Source: Adiantum capillus-veneris
Lineage: Eukaryota; Streptophyta; Polypodiopsida; Polypodiales; Pteridaceae
Length of the DNA stretch: 64,000 bases
Reading direction: 5' to 3'
Assembly (NCBI GenBank): GCA_014529385.2
Contig: CM043962.1
Span: 129,518,074-129,582,073, forward strand
The position numbers and the translations under genes were made by a program. Under the pieces are notes generated by a model. It saw only the letters and a list, made by a program, of their open reading frames with translations, was not told where the DNA came from and searched no databases. This document shows positions 56,403-64,000 of the stretch, in pieces (the stretch's first letter is position 1; every line of letters starts with the position of its first letter).

Positions 56403-57140
56403 CTAGGTTGCTAGAATGTGTGTCCATTCTAATGGTTCAAAAGTGTCCTCTGGAAAGGGTTCTCTTACATAAGTTTCGTCTTCGATAGCCCTTTCTAAAA
56501 CACATTCTTCTCGTTTCAGACTTCCACATTTCGACGCTCCACACATCCATAACTCCTTGGGTTTACCTAACCAAGCTAGAAATTCGGATCCCGCCAAAGT
56601 AGCTGAATCAAACTCCTCTACCGGTGTTCGGTTCACATCTTTGTAGCTATGGTCTTTCAGGTTCACACGTGTAGTGGTTTCCATATTTCTCAAGTATATG
56701 TGATCGTAGCCCCAATCTTGGACCATTTTCAACTGTCTCATGAATGGTCTTCCCAATATGATATCATAGTTATTCTCCTTGGCAAAAATCGACAATAGCA
56801 AAAGTATGTTCGTATTCAATGCCGCAAGAAGTCACTACAACTTTCTCTAATAAACCCATAGGTTTTCCATGCGTCCATCTGCTAATTGGAGTTTCAACCT
56901 AGTCTTCCTTATTGCTGGTTTCCCCCATTTTTTCCAGATTTCTTTTGTAGCAATGGCTACCCCTGCTCCGCTGTCTAGTATTGCCATCGTCTTCACTCCT
57001 TGGAATTCAACTGGTAAGGTTGTATTCCCCTCTTCACCTTCGCAATACTCTCCGACCTTGTTTAAGGGTACAGGCTTAGCGTTCTTTTGTGGCTTGCTCA
57101 GCTCCTCTATGCTCTTGTTGCAATCTCGATGTTGGATCTT
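56403..57140 (-). pseudogene. Gypsy protease 1
   Basis: VKTMAILDSGAGVAIATKEIW carries the retropepsin active site (LDSGAG at 56963-56980, minus strand). LKLQLADGRME follows, then, after a shift near 56870, DIILGRPFMRQLKMVQDWG. A stop lies near 57137 upstream. The position between gag and RT is standard for gypsy. Confidence 0.85.
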
Positions 57141-57806
57141 TTATATCCCAAATTTCTCCAAGCATTTTCCTACAGTGGTCCACATATGTGGTCTTAGCCT
57201 CAAAAGCTCAGCTAAAGTGATAATGCATGTCACTAGTGTTGACAAAATCTCTATCAATCCTTGCGAGTCCATGACTTTTTCTGATGAGATTTTTCGTGAG
57301 GGAAGTGCTCTAATCTCGGATTTTGCTTCATACTCTCCTAAGTATGAAGGTAAGGTTTTCAATGAATGAGGTTTGCTCTCCATTGTTCTAACAGAGCCCC
57401 CATCTCCCCAGTAAGATTGCAGATCCAAGTCCACTTGAGATCCTGCCTCAAATTCCACTATGGGAGGATTCCTGATGTCCTTTTCCCAATTTGTCTGATT
57501 AGCTTGGCAACTTAGCTCGTTTGCAAAGTTTTCCTCTCTCACTTGTTTCCAAAATTCATTGTAATCCTCATCTTTTCCATAAATCCTCTGTATGACTGGA
57601 TGAAAACTCTCTATCTCCTGATCGGTTGTGTTCAATACTATGCGGTCATCCTTTTGTGTATTTTCAGACTTTTGTGCACTGGGAGTCTTTTCAGCTACCC
57701 GTGAAACGATAGTCTCTTGCTGAATTGGGTTTTCCTTTCCACAATTCATTGTTTCTTTTGGTGGTTCCAATAAGGCTTGTGCAGTCTCGATCATTCTCTG
57801 GCACAT
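57141..57806 (-). CDS. Spacer domain between gag and protease 1
   Basis: A 221-codon open frame on the minus strand shows no family motif. It is polar and acidic at first (EIESFHPVIQRIYGKDEDYN), then has a Leu-rich helical stretch near the end. It is probably part of the polyprotein joining gag and protease. No independent function is indicated. Confidence 0.5.
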   Translation of the reverse strand: MCQRMIETAQALLEPPKETMNCGKENPIQQETIVSRVAEKTPSAQKSENTQKDDRIVLNTTDQEIESFHPVIQRIYGKDEDYNEFWKQVREENFANELSCQANQTNWEKDIRNPPIVEFEAGSQVDLDLQSYWGDGGSVRTMESKPHSLKTLPSYLGEYEAKSEIRALPSRKISSEKVMDSQGLIEILSTLVTCIITLAELLRLRPHMWTTVGKCLEKFGI

Positions 57807-57959
57807 TTAAGGTCTCTGCTTTTCCAATTCCGCGGTTGGGTATGTCATCCACCTCTGTTCTTGTGTTTGGTTGTTCTTTAACCTAGCTTCGTAAGCTCTC
57901 ATCAGTGCGTCCAATGGTTCGTGTACTTTGTCGACTAGCACTTATCACCCTGAGCTTAA

Positions 57960-60856
57960 GCTCGTTGTTTCTTTGATACTCTTTTGTTTAGTTCTTTCCG
58001 GGCTCATCTCTCATTTCCCGTTTTGACTCTCAAGTTTTTCTAATCTAGCTTTAGCTTGCTTTAGTTCCTCAGCTAGAATAGCGTCTTCACGTTCTTTTCT
58101 CAACTTCATGCGTGCTTTTCTAGCTTTCCATGTGTTTTTCTGACTCCGCGGTCCTTGACTAACCACTTCAGTCGCTAACTTTCCATTCTCAGGTTCTCTA
58201 GTGGTTTTCTTAGCTTGAGCTCTAGTAACAACTTGCGTTGGTATCAGAGTTTCATTTTCAGACCCACTGCTGGTAGGAATAGTTTCTAACATATTCAATG
58301 TCGTCTTTTGCACTTTGTTTGGATTCTTTGAACAATCCTCAATGAAGTGAGTAACCCCACACCCAGTGCAATAAGCGTTTATTCTAATGATTTCCGTATG
58401 TGGGCAAACATTCATCAGATGGTCACCTCCACACTTGTAACAGGGTCCTAGTGCTGGTCTTGGTCCCATTTGATTCGTCTTTGTGGATAGGATGGTCTTT
58501 GTCCTGTTAACCCTCCATGAGCTATGAACATCAATGTTCTTGCGTCCAAATTGTATCTCTCTTCATCAGAAGCACTTGTAATTGTTGGTATTCCAACATT
58601 CCCAATCATGCCCCATGGTTCTGGTTGTTTGGGTTCTTCTGGTGGGTAATACATAGTTGGAGACATGTGTGCACCAGATTCTTCATAATAGGCTTGAACA
58701 GGCACTAAGGCTTGTTCTTCCTGATTCTCTAAGGTTGGTGCATATCTAATGCCCACTGGTCTTGCTCCTGGTAAAGGTGGTGGTTGTCCCAATACCGGTT
58801 GCGGTCTTTCTATCCCCATAGGTCCTGGTACACTTCCCGTTGGGTATCGAGGTACTAGATGTATCTGAGGTGGTGCTAATTGAGCAGGAGGTGCATACTG
58901 GCGCTCCCTTACATACCCTTTGTTGTAATAACACTCCTCTGTTGGATGATTTGTCCATTTTTGTTCAATAGCACACCATTTCAGTGTTTTTGGCAATGGT
59001 TTTTGGTATGGTGCCATCCTTTTTAGAGCATCTTCTATCATTTGCTCTACATTTGGCATGGTTGTTGTTTGAACATTCTTTTTAGTGATAGTCTCGCTCG
59101 CTACGGAGGAGGAGCTACTGGATTCAAAATCTGTATCCGCTGACACCTCTCCATAAACCGTACAGTTATCCACTAAGTACAATGCCTCTCTCGTTACTTG
59201 CTCGAAACTTGTACAAGCTTTCAAGTGCAAGTCCTTCTTGAGAGTGTCGTTCCTCAGTCCCTCAATAAAGAGAACAGATAGTCTATCATCTTGTGGTCGT
59301 TCACGTACTGGACATCTCTCAATGTATTGTTTGAAGCGAAGTGAAGCTTCCTTCACTTTTTCGTGTTCTCTCTGTTTAAAAGCATATATTTGTGAGACCG
59401 TATTGTGCTTAATCCCTCGTTTTGAGAATTCCTCAGCAAACTTCTTAGCAAATGGTCAATGTCATGGAATCCCCCTATGTTCATTGGTTGAAAACCATGT
59501 CAATGCAGTACCTTCTAGAGTAAGACCAAATCCCTCGTATTGTGTATGGAAATCTGTTATCTGCTCAGCTCTTAAGACTTGCTTAAAGAGTGACACATGT
59601 GCATACGGATCTCCTGATCCACCATACTTCTTTGGCATACACTTGGCTACTTGAGATGGTCTCATACGTCTATGATCTGCTACCAATCTCATTGCTCCTG
59701 TGTCTCGGCTAAAGCTTTCTCTAGCATCATGGACTTCATGGGTTACCCTTGTCGGTTCCCCGCCCTGAATCTATACTAGGAGGTAAATGTGATGGTTCCG
59801 CTTCAAACCTTGGACCTGGAGTGGTATAGGTGGGGATTGGAACTGCACTACCTCGATTCGTCCCATTGACTCTCTGGAATGTAATGATCCCATTGGTCCG
59901 AGCTTCGAGTCCCAAGGTTGACTGAAAGAGTCAGCAACCTGAGTTCTTTGTCCTCCTGTTGTCATTGAGTTTTGCACTCCAGTTGTTGGTGCTGGTCTAT
60001 GTGAGCTAGAAGTAACATAATACTGATGTAGTGGTCCCCCAAAGTATGTATATCCTTCTAATTCTTTCTTGCCCATTGTTGAGTATTGCCTGCCATACTT
60101 ATCGTAAGCGGCAATTTTCACTTCCGATCCCTCTCTGTAGGTAAAGACATAGAGTCTTTTTTTGTCTGTCAACTCTCCGGTGTAGGGTTCTTCACATCTA
60201 TAGTAGAGATCTTGCTCCCCATTATTATATTTGTATAGCCCCACATAGATGTTATCAGTGTTGATCCTTGTAGTTTCATTCTCTCTTCTTAACCTCGCAT
60301 TAGGGAAGTTCATTATTGGTGCTTTCTCCTCGAGTTCTTCATCTATTTTGGCTTTGGTGCCCATCAATCCCCACTTGTCCACAATGTTAGGGTTTAGGAC
60401 TACCAAGTACATGGTACCCTCGTCATCTAGATATCTATCTCCGCTATAGCTCACAGGCACTAAGTCCTTGAACTCACTAGGTCTTTCTTCTATCTTTACA
60501 CAATAGCGGTCCATTCCATCTTTGTAGATCTTTGCACCTTGCTCATTGTCGTACTGATATTTTATGAACAATAGCTTCATTGTGGTGGAAGGGTTTGATG
60601 ATCCTGCTGCCATATTTTCTCTGTTGTTCCTGTTCGAGTGTTCGGTGAAAATCTCGTAAGACCTCTCCGAAGAAGTATCAGAAACACTTCCTTCAAAGAT
60701 CGGCTCTAATGGTTGCACCCAACTTTGGTTTACACTTCCCTCGGTTGATATGACACTTGCTGGTTCCCCTTGTTTTGGTTGATTATTCCGGAGATTCCTG
60801 CCCGATCTCAAATTCATCAATTCCCCTAAAGGACTGTAACTTTTCCGTCTCGGCAA
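57960..60856 (-). pseudogene. Gypsy gag with two zinc knuckles
   Basis: From ATG 60856 a 361-codon N-terminal part starts MPRRKSYSPLGELMNLRSGR; it is unusually long for gag and of unknown fold. After shifts near 59800 and 59460, the capsid-like part follows with PKKYGGSGDPYAHVSLFKQV, GFGLTLEGTALTWF and VKEASLRFKQYIE, then a Pro-rich region. The last segment (58011-58469) has two CCHC-like knuckles, CYKCGGDHLMNVC and CTGCGVTHFIEDC, and a Lys/Glu-rich helix. The knuckles match those of the 13.3-kb element, so both belong to one lineage. Confidence 0.88.
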
Positions 60857-61710
60857 TTTGTTTTCCCCAAGTTTTTGTGGTCAGAATTGATCCAAACTGA
60901 TTGATACTTGGTCAACTGTTTAATCTTGTCAGTTGGACAAATTCTGTTTCATCAAGTGAGAATTTTGTCGCAGTTATGCTGAAAAAGACATTATACGCGT
61001 ATGATGTCTTTTTTACAGATTTTGACTATTTTGGTTATGCTCACTCTCAATAGCCCCCTTATGCTCTTTCCACTCACAAAATTCAGTTTGAACTCTGTTT
61101 GAGCAAGTTATGGCTAATTTAGGCTTTTCTTGGCAATTTTCCGCTTTTGACTTGTTTTTTGGGTCAATTGTGATCCAAATGGGATGAAACTTGAAATATA
61201 ACCTCTAGACAGCTATTACAATGGATCTGTGTTAGCAAAGTATCAAAATATGTCCAAAATTAGGTCAAAGACATCATACGCGTATGATGTCTTTTTTATC
61301 AATTTGGGTCCAAACTTGATATTTATGCTTCCTACAGTGCCTGTAACAATCTTGTCAGGTCAGATATCAAAAATAAGCAGTGGATGTGCCAAAAGACATT
61401 ATACGCGTATGATGTCTTTTGTCCCAGATTTTGACTATTTTTGGTTTTAAGCCTTCTCCCATGTTTATAATTGAGTTTCAAGTGTTTTTGTCAGGTTTGA
61501 ATATAAAAACAAGATTTAAATCCAAAATTTCCTATTCTTTGCGTTTCTTGGACTCCGACTTGTCTTTTTGGGTTTCTTTGAGTGTTAATGCTCTTGTTTT
61601 AAGTTGATCTTAGGGTAAAACCCCCCTTCTAAACACTCTGGCAATGTCAAATTTTCAATTTTAGTCTCTGTTTAGGTCCTAAGACATCATACGCGTATGA
61701 TGTCTAAAGT
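60857..61710 (-). promoter_or_regulatory. Palindrome module upstream of gag (4 copies)
   Basis: The same 22-bp palindrome occurs at 60987, 61270, 61395 and 61683. Those at 60987 and 61395 have one C-to-T change in the left arm. Spacings are 283, 125 and 288 bp, paralleling those in front of ORF3. The nearest copy is 131 bp upstream of the gag ATG. Function is inferred. Confidence 0.7.
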
Positions 61711-62222
61711 TGCAGATTTCCAGTTTTTCAGCACAGAACTCTTCCAATAGCTCTTTTAAGTGCTCAGCAACAATCAGTTACACAGAAAATTTTTCTGAAC
61801 TTTGTTTATTGCATATTCCACTACCAAAGCGACTTTTTCAGTGATCTAACATGCAATCAAACACATCAAGCAAATAGAACACCAATTGATAACTCTAGAT
61901 CAGGATCAAATCAGACCCTACCTAAGCTACTTCTAATCATAAAATGGATTTTTTGCAATTGAAAATATAAAGAGATTTACTACCACACAAGGAGTAGCAA
62001 ATGCTTTTTATGTCAACAACCACTTAAACACCATCAAAAACAATCTAATCTATGCTAAACTAAAAATACTGTCAACACGGAAGACCCAGGAATACCCCAC
62101 TTCCTAGTATCTCTCGAGACCTTCGGAGTCCACCACTCCTAGATCTTTTCTAACTAAAGTATACAAAGTAGTTTATACGTCTCACCTCGTAGGATTAGTC
62201 TAAGGTCACCTACTTAGGGCTC
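61711..62222 (-). other. Leader of the 19-kb gypsy, noncoding
   Basis: AT-rich sequence between the palindrome module and the primer site, with no frame. Confidence 0.5.
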
Positions 62223-62243
62223 TCGTCCCCGGCAACGGCGCCA
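62223..62243 (-). other. Primer binding site of the 19-kb gypsy
   Basis: The minus strand reads TGGCGCCGTTGCCGGGGAC, the primer site type common in plant Tat/Athila-related gypsy elements, two bases from the LTR. Confidence 0.9.
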
Positions 62244-62245
62244 AA

Positions 62246-63196
62246 TGTTAAGGCGGTTACGCCGCTAGCGGAAGCTAAATAGCGAGAACTCAACCAACAA
62301 CAGAATTTGTCAGACGAGGACGGAGCTTGACCCGCAGGCGCATGGAAACAACTAGGTGGGTGTCAAATCACCTACTCGACCTTCTAATGACAATCACTAC
62401 TAAGGAAATCAAATCTAAGTTCTAAAATACGCAAGTGACTGAAATCCGTACTACGAACGAATGCTATACGAAACAGGATCTAGAATCATTGAATCGATCT
62501 CAAACTCAAGGGGAAGTCTATACACTAGGTAAGAACAACACCCTAAAGACTTGAACTGCAAAATCAACCTATAAACACTCCGTGCGGCAAACGCGTATGA
62601 AGACAGGCCGAAAAATACAGGTGACCAAAACTTGACCCCGATGGTACTAATGTGTAGCTCTACTCGTTGTGGTTCTATAGATATGCTGCACGCTCTATTC
62701 CGACACACGAGTTGGAAGAAAACTCACACCGAAGCTCGTAGGAACTTACCACACATAGAAGCCGATAGCGCGCACTCTTGGTATCTGTGCGTAGCTCTCA
62801 CCGTTGCTAACACAATGGCGGTGTCGCTTCTCCAATGGCGGCCCCGTAGCTCGCGTAGCAAGAAGTTAAGACTCTCTCTCTCTCTCTTAGACACAATCAC
62901 GGCGCTCAAAAACTCACTTTGATTAATAATTGAATCTCCTTTAGGTTACAAAACTTTGGCTTATATACCCCAGCCTTGGAGGTGAGAACATCTCTAATTA
63001 TTTACATCAACAGGTGAAATTACTTCGGGATTACAAGCTGGAAACTCAATTGAGTCCCGTTACTTAATGAATGGCTCAAATCAAAATTAATGTCGGAAAG
63101 ACATTTATTACAATCAATGGTTACAAAATGATGGGTGTGAGCAAAAATGTGGGTGTGATCCTCTGCTGGCTCAACACTTCCTCTGCTGGCTCAACA
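62246..63196 (-). repeat. 5' LTR of the 19-kb gypsy
   Basis: It is 951 bp, starts TGTTAAGG and ends CTCAACA. Near its end it holds a short duplication of 'cctctgctggctcaaca'. Confidence 0.93.
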
Positions 63197-63309
63197 GAGC
63201 CATGGGCTTAGAATTGGATGATTTTGCAGTTATGAAGTTTTTTGATCGTGTAATCCATTCACCTCTCTCTTTAGATTTGAGAATATGCTCAATTATGTTA
63301 ATCAATTAA
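63197..63309 (+). pseudogene. Acidic reading frame cut by the 19-kb gypsy element, 3' part
   Basis: Starting with the second GAGCC copy, the plus strand stays open in the phase of the frame at 44050-44165. It encodes a segment including MGLELDDFAVMKFF and a TAA stop at 63307-63309. A splice donor may lie before the stop. Confidence 0.5.
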
Positions 63310-63471
63310 CAATGATTATTTTAGTTGTAAACAAGGGTAATCTTAGACTGGGTTCAGACGAGACTGGAGGAAGAAAGGCTTTCTGCAGGTCTACCACCGC
63401 CTAGTCTAAACGGTGTTGGAGGAAGAAGAGCGAAAAACAGAGAGAGGTGGAGAGAGGCCAGTAGCTCTTTC

Positions 63472-63504
<33 letters not shown>

Positions 63505-64000
63505 GCCGGAAGAAAAATGGCGGGCCCGGAGGAAGGTGATATCTACTGCAGCAAATAGGCTTTTGCCAAGCAACTTAAACGACCCTGTGGAAAGCATTTC
63601 CGTCATAGCGTCTGGACCGGGCCTTATATCCCCCGCCTCCTTCTCCCCCCTCTTTCTCTTTCTCTCTGTCTCTTTCTTTCTCTTCATTTTTATATTTGAA
63701 AATTATGTACAATACTCTTTAATTTTTATTGAGAGGAGGGAAACACCAAAATTTAAAGGGGGGGGGGAGTTAATCCAGAATTTGAAAGTTTAAGCGCTAA
63801 ATTTGGGCAACGGATATAACGACAATAATGGACGTGGTAATAACAGAGGTAATAATAGCGGTAATAACAGCGGATACATTCACAGTAATACTTTAAACAC
63901 ACAAAAAACCCCTCGCCCTCCTCTCTCTTGTTTCTCTCATTGAATGTACACCTTCTCTCTACAAAACGCGGTAAAACAGTGCAGTAAACACTTGGAGATT
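63310..64000. other. Flank with poly-G tract and CT-rich run
   Basis: No supported gene. A pure G tract of 30 bases lies at 63474-63503 and a CT-rich run at about 63640-63690. Near 63836-63880 a loose 'ggtaataac' repeat occurs. The frame at 63413-63793 crosses the G tract and is not credible. Confidence 0.5.

Larger units (their letters stand above)
44166..63196 (-). mobile_element. Giant young Ty3/gypsy retrotransposon, 19 kb, with accessory ORF and palindrome modules
   Basis: LTRs at 44166-45111 and 62246-63196 start TGTTAAGG and end CTCAACA. GAGCC flanks both sides (44161-44165, 63197-63201). The primer site (62223-62243) and polypurine tract (45112-45124) place the coding strand as minus. 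Order on that strand: palindrome module, gag, protease 1, RT, RNase H, two H2C2 modules, integrase core, second retropepsin-like domain, W-x-P-K repeats, palindrome module, accessory ORF. The LTRs differ by about ten changes, so insertion was recent, yet the frames carry several shifts and stops. Confidence 0.95.

Noticed and set aside
63413-63793. A glycine-rich protein gene
   Set aside because: The frame depends on the homopolymer G tract and shows no motif.

Overview
The window reads as repeat-rich nuclear DNA of a land plant. The evidence is plant-type Ty1/copia and Ty3/gypsy LTR retrotransposons with tRNA primer sites, a plant LINE with a DUF4283-type ORF1, a tRNA-derived SINE, short GT-AG introns, and long (CT)n, (AT)n and (GT)n microsatellites. 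Nothing bacterial or organellar is visible. The low density of cellular genes suggests a large genome; I cannot name the species.

Layout. 1-545: end of a minus-strand LTR element running off the left edge. 769-7100: island of low-copy or decayed sequence, with an unidentified coding stretch, two tandem arrays (169-bp and 106-bp units) built on a shared stem-loop, a broken histone-H3-fold pseudogene with CENH3-like residues, and an unidentified plus-strand gene (about 5.2-6.95 kb). 7399-16480: an unidentified minus-strand gene split by a small non-autonomous LTR element (8254-15416), which itself holds a young copia element with an uninterrupted 1296-codon gag-pol (8823-14319). 16970-22290: decayed minus-strand copia. 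22290-27256: minus-strand LINE with a SINE inserted in it (exact 11-bp target duplication). 27257-40539: old plus-strand gypsy element (target duplication ATCAC). 40545-41808: LINE 3' fragment. 44166-63196: a 19-kb minus-strand gypsy element (target duplication GAGCC) inserted inside an open reading frame. 63197-64000: flanking DNA.

Most notable: the two gypsy elements share an unusual plan, gag - protease 1 - RT - RNase H - integrase - a second retropepsin-like domain - W-x-P-K repeats. The 19-kb copy also has two successive H2C2 zinc modules before the integrase core and a further sense-strand ORF with a long coiled coil. In front of both gag and that extra ORF lies a colinear noncoding module studded with a strictly conserved 22-bp palindrome (nine copies). 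This looks like a duplicated control region, and is the best candidate here for an undescribed system.

All domain calls come from reading motifs by eye. No database search, alignment program or expression data was used.
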